Assembly: GCA_017534885.1 (NCBI GenBank)
Contig: JAFXVR010000063.1
Span: 90,752 to 154,751, forward strand
DNA: 64,000 nt
Origin: Clostridia bacterium
GTDB taxonomy: Bacteria; Bacillota; Clostridia; Christensenellales; Aristaeellaceae
Direction of reading: 5' to 3'
Shown: positions 7,961 through 18,600 of the stretch, piece by piece
How positions within the stretch are numbered: the first letter of the stretch is position 1
How the letters are laid out: each line of letters opens with the position of its first letter
Translations under genes and position numbers: made by a program
The notes under the pieces: model-generated
What the model saw: the letters and a program-made list of their open reading frames with translations, nothing else
Databases searched by the model: none
Told to the model about the DNA's origin: nothing

Positions 7961-9313
7961 ATGCGTCGATTGATGATCGTTCTCCTGACCCTGCTGTGCG
8001 CGGCCGCTTTTGCCTGCGCTTCGGCTGAAGGCGGCGCGGGCCTGCTCTGCGCGGACGGCGCGCCCCTGGGCACCGCGGTGCTCCTGGATGTGGCCGGGGC
8101 GAAGGCCCTGCTCACCGCCGCCCCCGTGGCGGACGCCGCCGGACTGACCGTGGACGGCGCTGCGGTGGACGCGGCCTGGCGGCTGGGGGACACCGGCCTG
8201 ACGCTGCTGATGGCCGACGGCGCTGCCCTGACTCCCCTGCCCCTGGCCTCCGCCGGCGCGCTGCCGGCTAAGGCGGTGGGCTGGCGCGCGGACGGCGGGC
8301 TGCTGAACGTGCCCGTCAGCCGGGTGGCGATGGTGGACGGCCTGGTAGTGCTGACCGCGGACGAGGGCCTGCTGCCCGGCGCGGCGCTGCTGACAGCTGA
8401 AGGCGAGCTCTGCGGCATCAGCCAGGCCACCCTCACCGAGGGCACGGGCCGATACCTGTGCCTGAGCGCCACCGGCGTCGCCGAAGCACTGCTGAACGCT
8501 CCCCGGACCGCGCTGAATGGGGCTCCCGCTGAGCCCGATCCCGGCAAAACCCCCGCCGAACCCGAACCCGTGACCGAGCCTGAGCCCGCGCCCAGGGATG
8601 ACGCCAAGCCCGGCTTCAGCCAGCGGGGCAGCGGCTTCCCGGAGGGCTGCAATGTCCGCTATGAGGACGGCTTCCTGTACGTGTCCTGGCCTGCTTCCCT
8701 GGACGGCTGCACGATCCTGGCCGGCGAGGAGAACAACCAGTATGTGCTGGTCGCCAATTACCTCCACGAGGAGCGGGAGGCCGTGTTCACCGCGGTGCCC
8801 GGCCGCACCTACCGGGTGTGGGTCACCACCGAAGTGCCGGACAGCTTTGGCTTCAGCCTGGATGACTCCTGCGTCCTGTACATCCCCGACGCGGAGCCCA
8901 TCAGCCGCTACAGCTACCGCAATGAGGCGCTCTACCTGAGCCTGGTGTCCTCCGCCCAGCTGCGGCAGCTGAGCGACGCGGAGCTGGCGCCCCGGACGGA
9001 GACCATCACCCGCGAGGAGCTGCGCAGCAAGACCCTGCTGCTGCAGGCGGTGTCCGTGTACGAGGTGACCGAGGAGATCCGGGAGACCCTGACCGCGGTG
9101 CTCTTCGCCCCCGACGGCAGCAGCTACGCCACAGCCCCCACCTCCGCCTTTGTGTACATCCCGGACATCATGGGCGAGGACGCCTGGCACATGGATCTCT
9201 CCGACTGCGTGAAAACCTGCGACAACTGGACCAGCCTGCCCTCGGGCACCTACACCGTGGTCTATTACATCAACGGTGAAACCGCCGGCGAGGTGCAGTT
9301 TGAACTGGAGTGA
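7961..9313 (+). CDS. Secreted protein with a degenerate trypsin-like fold and a C-terminal beta domain
   Basis: The 450-aa product starts with a signal peptide (MRRLMIVLLTLLCAAAFACASA). Residues ~22-185 follow the layout of a trypsin-like peptidase: ALLTAAPVADAAG where an active enzyme has TAAHV, GDTGLTLL near the Asp position, and GLLPGAALLTAEGELCGIS where the GxSGGPL...GxVxGI loop is expected. His and Ser are therefore missing and the domain is probably non-catalytic. A Pro/Glu-rich linker (~190-215) leads to a beta-rich C-terminal domain without a family I recognise. GAGGTG lies before the ATG at 7961, inside a longer open frame starting at 7898. The 3' end overlaps the radical SAM gene. 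The fold assignment is an inference from spacing. Confidence 0.65.
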   Translation: MRRLMIVLLTLLCAAAFACASAEGGAGLLCADGAPLGTAVLLDVAGAKALLTAAPVADAAGLTVDGAAVDAAWRLGDTGLTLLMADGAALTPLPLASAGALPAKAVGWRADGGLLNVPVSRVAMVDGLVVLTADEGLLPGAALLTAEGELCGISQATLTEGTGRYLCLSATGVAEALLNAPRTALNGAPAEPDPGKTPAEPEPVTEPEPAPRDDAKPGFSQRGSGFPEGCNVRYEDGFLYVSWPASLDGCTILAGEENNQYVLVANYLHEEREAVFTAVPGRTYRVWVTTEVPDSFGFSLDDSCVLYIPDAEPISRYSYRNEALYLSLVSSAQLRQLSDAELAPRTETITREELRSKTLLLQAVSVYEVTEEIRETLTAVLFAPDGSSYATAPTSAFVYIPDIMGEDAWHMDLSDCVKTCDNWTSLPSGTYTVVYYINGETAGEVQFELE

Positions 9314-10184
9314 GTGCAGCCTCTGCCCACGCCGCTGCCGGGCTGAACGCACGGAGGCGGCGGGGCGCGGCTGGTGCCGTCTGCCCTCGCGTCTGCTCAT
9401 CGCCCGCCTGGCCCCCCACCTGTGGGAGGAGCCGCCCATCAGCGGAAAGGGCGGCACGGGCGCGGTCTTCTTCGCGGGCTGCACCCTGCGCTGCCCCTTC
9501 TGCCAGAACGCGGACATCAGCCACACCGCTGCCGGGCGTCCCTTCACGCCCCGGGAGCTTTCGGACGGCCTCAAACGCCTGGCCGACAGCGGCGTGGAGA
9601 GCATCTCCTTCATCACCGGCACGCCCTATGTGCCGCTGATCCTGGATACTCTCTCCCTCTGGCGGCCGCCCCTGCCCATCGTGTGGAACACCTCCGGCTA
9701 TGAGACGGTGGAAACCCTGCGCCTGCTGGAGGGCGCGGTGGACGTGTACCTGCCCGACCTGAAGCATTTGAGCCCCCGGATGAGCGCCCTGTGCGCCGGC
9801 GCGGCGGATTACTTTGACTTCGCGGCTCCGGCCCTGCTGGAGATGGCCCGGCAGCAGCCCGTCAACGAAAACCTGCCCTCGGGCGTGCTGAAGCGCGGGC
9901 TGATCATCCGCCACCTGATCCTGCCCGGGCTGACCTCTGAGAGCGTCGCCCTGCTGGACTGGCTGAAGGAGCATCTCCCGGACCGGCCCGTCAGCCTGAT
10001 GCGCCAGTACACCCCCCTGCACGTGGAGGCCATCCCCGGCCTCAACCGCCGCCTGACGCCCCGGGAATACCGCCGCGTCCGGGAGCACATGCTTTCCCTC
10101 GGGCTCACCGGCTATGAGCAGGAAGCCGGCTCAGCCGACGAGGCCTTCATTCCCCTGTTCAATGATGACGCAAGCTTTGTCTGA
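9300..10184 (+). CDS. PflX-type radical SAM protein (pyruvate formate-lyase activase-like, COG1313 family)
   Basis: The protein (about 294 aa) opens with CSLCPRRC, then GxGWC and APHLWEEPPISGKGG, which are hallmarks of this uncharacterised radical SAM group. The cluster motif is Cys61-x3-Cys65-x2-Cys68 (GCTLRCPFCQN), binding a 4Fe-4S cluster and S-adenosylmethionine. The C-terminal region has YLPDLKH and RHLILPG. The family is named after pyruvate formate-lyase activase but the substrate is not known. I prefer the TTG at 9300, which has GAGGTG four bases upstream and places CxxC at the usual position; an in-frame GTG at 9276 is possible. It overlaps the previous gene by 14 bases, suggesting translational coupling. 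Confidence 0.88.
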   Translation: MNWSECSLCPRRCRAERTEAAGRGWCRLPSRLLIARLAPHLWEEPPISGKGGTGAVFFAGCTLRCPFCQNADISHTAAGRPFTPRELSDGLKRLADSGVESISFITGTPYVPLILDTLSLWRPPLPIVWNTSGYETVETLRLLEGAVDVYLPDLKHLSPRMSALCAGAADYFDFAAPALLEMARQQPVNENLPSGVLKRGLIIRHLILPGLTSESVALLDWLKEHLPDRPVSLMRQYTPLHVEAIPGLNRRLTPREYRRVREHMLSLGLTGYEQEAGSADEAFIPLFNDDASFV

Positions 10185-10198
10185 CATTCGGAGGAAAA

Positions 10199-10984
10199 GT
10201 GTACTGCCACTACTGTAAAGCCCGCATCGACAGCGACAGCCTGTACTGCAAACACTGCGGCCGCCAGGTGGTGCTGGACTCGGAACAGATGCTGCGCCCG
10301 GTGAAGCGCCGCCGCCGTCCCTGGGTGGCAATCCTGATTCTGCTGCTGCTGGCGGCCCTGGCCGCGGGCGGCGGGTTTGCGGTGTCGAAGTTCATGCCGG
10401 AGCTGATCCCCACCCTCCTGCAGAAGGCAGGCCTGGGGGACGCCGAAGGCCCCGACGTGCTGCCCACCATCGCCCCCGCGCCCACCCTGGTGCCCGAGGC
10501 CGGCCGCGTCGCCGCCACCGCCGAGCCCAGCCGCACGCCCCGGCCCGTCAGCATCAGCAACAACAAGATCGTCACCGAAAGCGCCTACCGGGGCGTCTGT
10601 CCGGTGAAGGTCAAGGCGGTGGGCGGCAACATGCTGGTGGTGCTGGTCTACGACCGGGCGCCCGACCATTCCGACGAGGCCCGGGAGCCCCTCGACCCCG
10701 CCTTCGCCCCCGAGAGCGACAGCATCGCCTTCTATGTGGAAGCCGGCAAGTCCGCTCAGGTGAACGTGCCCATCGGCGTGTACCGCCTCTACTACGCCTG
10801 CGGCACCGAGTACTATGGCCGGAACAGCCTCTTCGGCGCCTCCACCCGCCGCTACGTCCTGGACGGCAGCTGGATCGTCTGCGCCCGCAACGGCAAGACC
10901 TACGCCGGAGTCAACCTGGTGCTCCGCGCCAAGGGCGGTGAGGGAGTGACGGCGGTGACGGCGGCAAGGTTTCCGCAGGAGTAG
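10199..10984 (+). CDS. Zinc-ribbon membrane protein
   Basis: The 261-aa protein has an N-terminal zinc ribbon (CHYC...CKHCGRQ), a basic stretch (KRRRR), one transmembrane helix (residues ~43-64), a Pro/Thr-rich linker and an extracytoplasmic domain of about 140 residues. That domain contains FYVEAGKSAQVNVPIGVYRLYYACG, which is seen in secreted proteins of related Clostridia, but its role is unknown. Translation starts at GTG (10199), with GGAGG four bases upstream. The gene follows the radical SAM gene by 14 bases and is likely in the same transcript. The zinc ribbon is cytoplasmic, so it may be an envelope sensor or assembly factor. Confidence 0.8.
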   Translation: MYCHYCKARIDSDSLYCKHCGRQVVLDSEQMLRPVKRRRRPWVAILILLLLAALAAGGGFAVSKFMPELIPTLLQKAGLGDAEGPDVLPTIAPAPTLVPEAGRVAATAEPSRTPRPVSISNNKIVTESAYRGVCPVKVKAVGGNMLVVLVYDRAPDHSDEAREPLDPAFAPESDSIAFYVEAGKSAQVNVPIGVYRLYYACGTEYYGRNSLFGASTRRYVLDGSWIVCARNGKTYAGVNLVLRAKGGEGVTAVTAARFPQE

Positions 10985-11310
10985 AGCGGTTAGCGGTTAG
11001 CTTTAGTTTAGCGGACTGGGGGCAGGAGGTTGGAGGTTGGAGGTTATCAACTTCCAGGCTTCTGTCTTGCCTGAAGAGCGCTCAGAATCCAGCCGAACAC
11101 GCCCGCCTCCTCCTATGCCCCGCAGGGCATTTCACGTGCCGCCAGGCGCATTTCATTCCGTCTCCCCCGCGACAGAATGAAAAGCGCTTCGCGCATGAAA
11201 AGGCTTCGCCATGAAATCTCGCTTCGCTCCATGAAATGGCTTTGCCATGATTTCAACCTTCAACCTCCGCTGTCATTCTAAAACTCCTCACTCCTCACTC
11301 CTCACTCAGC
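10985..11310. repeat. Intergenic repeat block: heptamers, mini-hairpin mosaic, heptamers
   Basis: This gene-free stretch begins with GCGGTTA-type units directly after the stop codon, then AGGTTGG units (11031-11046). A mini-hairpin array at about 11100-11250 is closely related to that at 6521-6726. It ends with CAACCTT units and four CTCACTC heptamers (11283-11309). No reading frame or clear promoter was seen in it. Confidence 0.85.
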
Positions 11311-11337
11311 CCACCGCTCCCCCCCAAGGAGGCTCCC

Positions 11338-12390
11338 ATGTACGAAAGCTCCCTCGCCCTTGCCCTCGTGCCCTACACGGCCGGGGAACAGCCGAAAAAT
11401 CAGCGGCTGATCAAGCTGAACACCAATGAGAATCCCTATCCGCCCTCGCCCAGGGTGGCGGAGGCGCTGGCGGCGGGCTACGCAAGCCTGCGGCTTTATC
11501 CGGACGCGGAGGCCACCGCGGTGCGCGAGGCCATTGCGGGGCGGGAGGGGCTCTCTCCGGCGCAGGTCTTCTGCGGCAACGGCTCGGACGAGGTGCTGGC
11601 CTTTGCTTTCGCGGCGCTGTTCGCGGGCAAGATCCTCGCCGCGCCGGACGTCACCTACTCCTTCTACCCGGTCTACAGCCAGCTCTTCGGCGTGGACTAC
11701 CGGACGGTGCCCCTGCGGGAGGACTTCACGGTGGATGTGGAAGGGCTGATGCAGGGTTGCCCGGTGGTGCTGGCCAACCCCAACGCGCCCACGGGCCGCT
11801 TCCTGCCCATCGCGGAGATCGAGCGCCTGGCCGCCCACACCCGGGAGGCCGGGGAGGCCCTGCTGGTGGACGAGGCCTATGCCGCCTTCGCCCCGGAGAC
11901 CGCCCGCCGCCTGCTGGAGGGCTATGACAACCTGCTGATTGTGCGCACCCTGTCCAAGAGCCACGCCTTAGCCGGCCTGCGCCTGGGCTATGCCTTAGGC
12001 TCTGAGCGCCTGATCGACGCCCTGCGCCGCGTCCGCGATTCCTTCAACAGCTATCCGGTGGACCGCCTGGCCCAGCTGGCCGGGGCCGCCGCCGTCCGGG
12101 ACGACGCCTACACGGCGGAGAAGGTGAAGCTGGTCTGCCAGGCCCGGGACTGGACCGCCGAGGCTCTCCGCGCCCGGGGCTGGGAGGTGCTGCCCTCCGC
12201 CACCAACTTCCTCTTTGTGAAGGCCGCCCCCGCCGACGCCGCCCCCGTCCAGCGCCGCCTGCGCGAGAAGGGCATCCTCGTGCGCCACTTCGCCTCCGGC
12301 CGCCTGAAGCCCTGGCTGCGCATTTCCATCGGGACGATGGAGGAGATGGAGCGGGTGGTGGAGGAGATGGGGGAGGCGGAAGGCCGCTGA
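11338..12390 (+). CDS. hisC: Histidinol-phosphate aminotransferase
   Basis: The 350-aa protein is a fold-type I PLP enzyme that converts imidazole acetol phosphate to histidinol phosphate in histidine synthesis. It carries the family's N-terminal IKLNTNENPYPPSP, GNGSDEVLAF, NPNAPTG and the Schiff-base lysine Lys207 in TLSKSHALAGLRLGYALG, plus the C-terminal phosphate-binding arginine region WLRISIG. AAGGAGG precedes the ATG. The gene stands alone, between a repeat block and a terminator, away from hisH. Related aromatic or threonine-phosphate decarboxylase-type aminotransferases look similar, but the overall match is to HisC. Confidence 0.92.
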   Translation: MYESSLALALVPYTAGEQPKNQRLIKLNTNENPYPPSPRVAEALAAGYASLRLYPDAEATAVREAIAGREGLSPAQVFCGNGSDEVLAFAFAALFAGKILAAPDVTYSFYPVYSQLFGVDYRTVPLREDFTVDVEGLMQGCPVVLANPNAPTGRFLPIAEIERLAAHTREAGEALLVDEAYAAFAPETARRLLEGYDNLLIVRTLSKSHALAGLRLGYALGSERLIDALRRVRDSFNSYPVDRLAQLAGAAAVRDDAYTAEKVKLVCQARDWTAEALRARGWEVLPSATNFLFVKAAPADAAPVQRRLREKGILVRHFASGRLKPWLRISIGTMEEMERVVEEMGEAEGR

Positions 12391-12452
12391 AGCACTGGCC
12401 GCTGACCGGGGCATGAAAAGCGCCGCCCCCTGCTGCCGAACAGCAAAAGACA

Positions 12453-12484
12453 GGAGCAGGCCCTTTGACAGGCCTGCTCCTTTG
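12453..12484 (+). terminator. Intrinsic terminator downstream of hisC
   Basis: A 10-bp perfect stem (GGAGCAGGCC at 12453-12462 with 12471-12480) is followed by TTTGTGTT. Confidence 0.8.
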
Positions 12485-12578
12485 TGTTGGCCCCGCGCCG
12501 GACTTATGGAGGGGCGGGGGGCGAGAGATTTTGCCAGAATGCTGATACCGTCAACGCGATTTCAGATCAGGCCTCTCC

Positions 12579-12603
12579 GGAACTGACGAAAGTCGTCAGT
12601 TCC
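12579..12603 (-). terminator. Hairpin after the giant adhesin gene
   Basis: A perfect 10-bp stem (12579-12588 with 12594-12603) with a 5-base loop lies 15 bases past the stop codon at 12618. No T run follows on the minus strand, so it may protect the mRNA end rather than stop transcription. Confidence 0.55.
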
Positions 12604-12617
12604 TCCCCAGAACGGTG

Positions 12618-15600
12618 TTACTTTGACAGAAATACATTCAGATAGTAATACCGCACAGCACTCTCCTTCATAGTGAAATGGTACATTGCTAGATAACGTG
12701 TCCCCGATTCCGGTACTTTCTTCACTGTTAGCTTCACCTGTAACACACCGTTCTTGAGGTTGTCGTCAACTACCTGTCTCGCTTCAAGCCAGTCTCGCGG
12801 CGATATGGGATCGTAGCCGTAGTAACCAAAGTTCGCTATACCATTTACTTCGTAAGGATCGAGTACCTGGTTGTACGCAAACTTGCCATAAGTGCGTATG
12901 ACCAACCTGAAGACATCACCGACTTTTGTGGTGCTTGGCAGATCGTAGCTGGGCATATTGTTGCGCGCAGGAGTTGCCAGCTTGTGCCAGTACCCGTTGT
13001 CGTCAACCAGGTATAATTCATATTCTTGTGCATCCGACGTGGTTTTGCCGGTCATGGTAACGGTCAGCTCGTATTTTGTCAGATGATCTTCCTCGTTCCT
13101 GAAAGTGAATTTCGTAGAATATGTAATCCCGGCACCAGGTACCTTGACCAAAGTGAGCTGCCATGTGGTTTTACCCACATCTCCGCTTGACTTGTCCCAC
13201 CGGAGCCAGTCAGAGGGGGTGTTGTAAGGTATGGGCGTGGCATCCCACAGCGTCCACTTCACATTGGAATCGATCGAGAAGGATCGTGTTTCATTTGCAT
13301 AAGCAAACTTTGAGAAAACTGCGGTTCCGCTGGTGACATCCGTTCCGAACAGCTCATCAGTAATCCTGAACTCCGCCTCCACAGTGATCAGCAGCTCTGC
13401 ATAGACATCTGACCCGTCTGTTGAGATGGCGCGAACTTTGGTGCAACCTCCGCCTACGATGGTGATTACGCCATTGGACACGGTGGCGACCGAGGAATTC
13501 GACGTCTCCCAGCGGACGGTTTTGTTGATGGCCGTGGAGGGGCTTACGACAGCCCTGATCGTCTTGGTGTCGCCGACCTTCATCGAAACGTTCGCATAGC
13601 TGTTGGGCTGCGTCAGCTGGGTGTTCCCTTCCATCAGGACGATCGATTCAACCTTCTGTTCGTCTTCGATGACCGTAACGTTACAGGTGGCTTCCTTGTT
13701 CCCGTCTGCTGTGGTGACGGTGATGACTGCGGTTCCTTTGCCCTTTGCGCGGATATAGCCATCGGAATAAACCGCCACGCTCGTATTGCTTGAAGACCAG
13801 GTAACGTTCTGATTCGCCGCGTTGCTGGGCAGCACCTGATAACTCAGCGGCGTGGTTCCGCCTACGGACAGTTCCGCCTCGGTTTTTGAGAGGCTGACGC
13901 CGGTGACGGCAATCCTGCCATCCTGGGGAATGGTCACCGATTTGGTCACCGTGCCGCAGGTGAAGGTGACTGTGCCGCTCCGGCTGGCCGTGCTCGTGTT
14001 CTCGTCAAGGCTGACCGTGATGTACATGCTGCCGCTGCCGGCCGTGGCGCTGAGATGAATCCAGGTCTTGTTGGCCGTTGCGGTCCAGGGGCCGTTGGCA
14101 AGCACCTCAATCTCACCGCTGCTGTAGGTCGCGTTCAGCGAATATGCTTCCATATACATCCGGATGGCCTTGCTGATGGCGCTGTTGGCATCGTTATAGA
14201 CTTCCACCCAGAAGTAGTAGGCGCTGCCCGGCGTTAGCCCGCTGACGGTTACGCTTCCCGCCTGCGCGCTCACGTCCGCGTACGCGGTGTCCGGCCTGGT
14301 GCTGGTCGCGCTGTAATAGACGCGGCAGCCCGTCGCGTTCGGGCAGTATTCCCATCCGACAATGGCAAACTCCTTGTCGGTGGTGATGACCGGAACGGGC
14401 GTATCCAGGTACGTCGACCCGCCAACAGTGGACATCAGCACGTAATTGCCCGTATGGCCATTCATATTGGCGTTCCGGGGCAGAACCCAGACCCGGTAAT
14501 CCTTCTGCTCTGTCAGACCTGTGATCGTACACGTCAGGCCGGTCACGGCGGGGCATTCATGATAGGTTTCAATGTTTCCCTCGGTATAGTACACCACGTA
14601 CTCTGTCGCGTTGGGGGCCGCGTCCCAGGTCAGGCTGATACTGGTTTCCGTGGCCTCCGTCTGCCTGATGTTTGTGACTTCCCCAACTTCGCCTGTGCCG
14701 GTTACCTTCACAGTAAAGCTTCTGGTGATATTGGAGCCATCTGTTGTGGTGGCCGTGATGGTGGCTGTTCCGGCGCTCTTGGCCGTGACGGTGCCTGTCC
14801 ACCTGCTGACCGTGGCAACCGAGGTGTTGCTGGACGTCCACTTCGGCGCGGGGTCATAGCCGCTGGAAGACGGCGAATAAGTGAAGTCGATCTTTTGCTT
14901 TTCACCGGCGTTCATGTTGAGGGTGGACGGGACATTCAGCGTGAAGGATGTAACCCTATTCGGAGCGGTGCCGGTCGTTGTAACGCGGAAGCTTCTTTCC
15001 ACCAATACTTCGTTCTTGTAATCCTTCGGGTTGATGCTCACTTCGTATTCTGTTCCGGCAGTAAGGTTTGTCAGGGTTAAGGCATTCAGTTGTTCCGGTG
15101 CCAATTCGCCATAGTACGTCCATGAATCAGGGTAGTTATTTGTTTTGAAATAATAGATATCGTACTTATATACATAAGGAACCCCGTTCCATGTCAGGGT
15201 AAATCCCTGGTTGGTGATGTTTGACGACTTGAAATTGAACAGATCATAGGTGTAGAAGTTTCTGGGGTCTTTGAATACCACTTTTCCTTTGGCGGACTGA
15301 CTGTTGTATTCGTCGGCACTTGCTTTGGCCTTCACATACAGATACCATTCTTCATGGAATGTTCCAAAGTTTGCTTCGTAATAAGTATTCGTTGTGGTTG
15401 TTGCAAGCGTTGGATCAGGACTCTCATCGGAGTTGGCATCGCGTGCAGTTATCCAGTATATTTCATAGAAGTCTGCGCCGTATACGGGATCCCACTCCAC
15501 CTTGCCGGAGATGCCGGCGCCATATTCGACAATCCGCACATTCGGCGTGCGGAGGCTGCACTGAACCTCCACGGAGTCTGTGAAGCTGCCGTCATCGGTG

Positions 15601-18600
15601 GTTGCAATGATATTCACATCGCCAAACCCGACAAACGATACGATGCCGTCATCGGTGACCGTAGCGATATTGGGATTTTCGGATGTCCAGTGAACCTTCT
15701 TGTTTGTCGCGTTACTGGGAAAGACAGTGGCGCGGAACTGTTCAACGGATTCAGGATAGAAATTGTAGGGATCTCTCATATCAATACGGACGCCTGTCAC
15801 CGCCACCGGGTTCTGCACTGTGATGACGCAGGTATCAGTCTTTTCGCCGTCCACCGATTTCACCGTGATGGTTGCGGTGCCGGCAGCCTTTGCGGTGACT
15901 GTGCCGTTGCTGACAGTGGCCACAGCGGTATTGCTGCTGCTCCAGGTAACGCTCTTGTCGGTCGCCGTCTGGGGATTGACCGTTGCGGTGAGGCTCAGGG
16001 TTTCACCGGGCAGCATCGTCTTTTCACCGTAATTCAGGTTTACGCTCTCCACATGGATGGTATCGCGGACATACGCATAGAAGAACGTGCACCGTTCATC
16101 CTGCGGCGGAACCCATTTCGTTCCTGAATCCTGGGCATAGTCCCTTTCGGTCTGTGAATGCTCCCATATGGTAAACCTGTATGAATTGCCCGCCTCAATT
16201 TTGCAGTAATTCCTCGTCGGGGAAACAAGGAAACTGCTGCCAGAAGACCACGCCCATGTCCCAATTCTCGTCCAGGCGCCATTTACCAGTTTATCTTGGC
16301 GCACATAGAAATACGGGTCGTCACTGCGCACCTTGCCCAATGTAACCGTATAAGCTTGCTCGTTGATAACAGCAGGATTAGCTGCGGTCGTGCCCTGGAA
16401 CAGCGCGGTATTGATGGACAGCCCCTGCTCGATATTGCTCTGCACCACATGGATGACTTCAGACGTTGCGCTGTTGGCTACCGTGACTTCTGCCGTGCGC
16501 TCAAGGCCGGTATTGTTTCTGGCCGCCCTGAGGGTCAGCTTGGAGCCGGAAACGCTCACGGTCAGCCAGGCGGCGTCGGATGTGGCGTTCCACGAGCGCT
16601 CAGAAGTGACCGTAAAGGTCTTTGTGGCGGCCGGCGGCGTATAGATGATCCAGTACGCTTCACTCAGGGTCAGATCAGGAGACAGCTGGTCATCAGGAAT
16701 CAGCGTCACGGTCGCCGCGTTGGTATAGGCATATTTCCCGTCCAGCCCGGTCAGGCGGCAGCGGTATTTGCGCCCGTCCTGCGCGCTGCCCATGCTGAAG
16801 CTGAAGCTGGCCTTGTTATAGCCCGTGGACGAGCAGTCCTTCCAGCTCTTGTCGTCCGCCGTCCACTGCCACTGGTAGGCCTTGACAGCCAAGGCGGTGA
16901 CGCTCAGGGTGACCGTCTTGCCCTGAGCCACAGACTGGCTCTGCGGATGTTCGGTCACCGTCGCCGCGGCCTGGACGGTGGCCACATTGGTGTAGACATC
17001 CTTGCCGTCCAGACCGGTCAGGCGGCAGCGGTACTGCCGGCCGTGGTAGCCTTCCACCATCTTGAACGGCAGGGAGTCGGTGTTGTAGCCGGTGCTGCTG
17101 TTGTTCTTCCAGGTCTGGCCGCCGTCGGCGGAGAACTGCCACTGATAGGCCTTCACGGCGGACGCGGTGACCGTCAGGGTCACGACCGCGCCGATCCTGG
17201 CGGACTGGGACTTGGGATGTACGGTCACCGTGGCCGCGGCCTGGACGGTGGCCACGTCGGTGTAGACATCCTTGCCGTCCAGACCGGTCAGGCGGCAGCG
17301 GAACTGCCGGCCGTGGTAGCCCTTCGCCATCGTGAACGACAGGGAAGCGGTGTTGTAGCCGCTGCTGCTGTTGTCCTTCCAGGTATTGCCGCTGTCGGCG
17401 GAGAACTGCCACTGATAGGCCTTCACGGCGGACGCGGTGACCGTCAGGGTCACTGCCGCGCCGATCTTGGCAGACTGGGACTTGGGATGCACGGTCACCG
17501 TGGCCGCAGCCTGGATGGTGGCGGCCTTGGTATACTTCACATTGCCGCTGGTGCCCGTCACCTCGCAGCGGTACTTCCGTCCATGGAAAACCTCCGTCAT
17601 CTTGAAGGAGAGGGTATCGGTATTGCAGCCGCTGCCGGTGTTGTTCTTCCATGTCTGGCCGCCGTCGGTGGAATACTGCCACTGATAGCTCTTCACGCCC
17701 GTGGCCGTCACCTTCAGCGTCACGGTCGCGCCAATCTTCGCGGTCTGGCTGGCCGGATGGCCCGTGATGACGGGATTGTCCGAAGCCGTCAGCGACGCAC
17801 TGTCCGTGTAGACGGCATTGCCGTCATCGTCCGTCAGCCGGCAGCGGTACTTCCGCCCGATCTGCACCGCTGTCGCTGTGAAGGAGAAGGTCGGCGTATT
17901 ATAGCCCGCGCCGGTGTTGTTCTTCCATGCCTGCCCGCCATCGGTGGAATACTGCCACTGATAGCTCTTGACGCCTATCGCCTCCACGGTCAGCGTCACT
18001 TTGTCGCCCGCATTGACGGCCTGGCTCCTGGGATGGGTCAGGATTGCGATGCCGGTGACAAGCAGGGCGGGATTGGTGTAAATCACCGTGCCGTCCGCGC
18101 CGGTCAGCTGGCAGCGGTACTGCCTGCCGTTGAAGGCCGCCGTCATGGCAAAGGCAAAGGTCGCCTTGTTATAGCCTGTGCCGGTGTTGTTGGTCCAGGT
18201 CTGGCCGTCCCTGGTCCACTGCCACTGATAGGCTTTGACACCCACGGCCTTCACGGTGAAGATGGCGTTCTCGCCCACCTTCACGGACTGGCTTGCAGGG
18301 TGCGCCACAACGCCCACGCCCGTGTACAGGAAGGCGGGATCGGTATACTTCACCGCGCCGTTCTGAGCTGTCAGCTGGCAGCGGTACTGCCTGCCGTTGA
18401 AGGCCGCCGTCATACTGAAGGCGAAGGTCGCCTTGTTGTAGCCCGTGCCGGTGTTATTGTTCCAGGTTTTGCCATCCTTGGACCACTGCCACTGATAGGT
18501 CTTGACGCCCACGGCCACCACGCTCAGGCTGACGGTCTTGCCCGCGCTCACGGACTGGCTCTTGGGCTGGGTCAGGATGGTCATGGCGTTGTATACCGCC

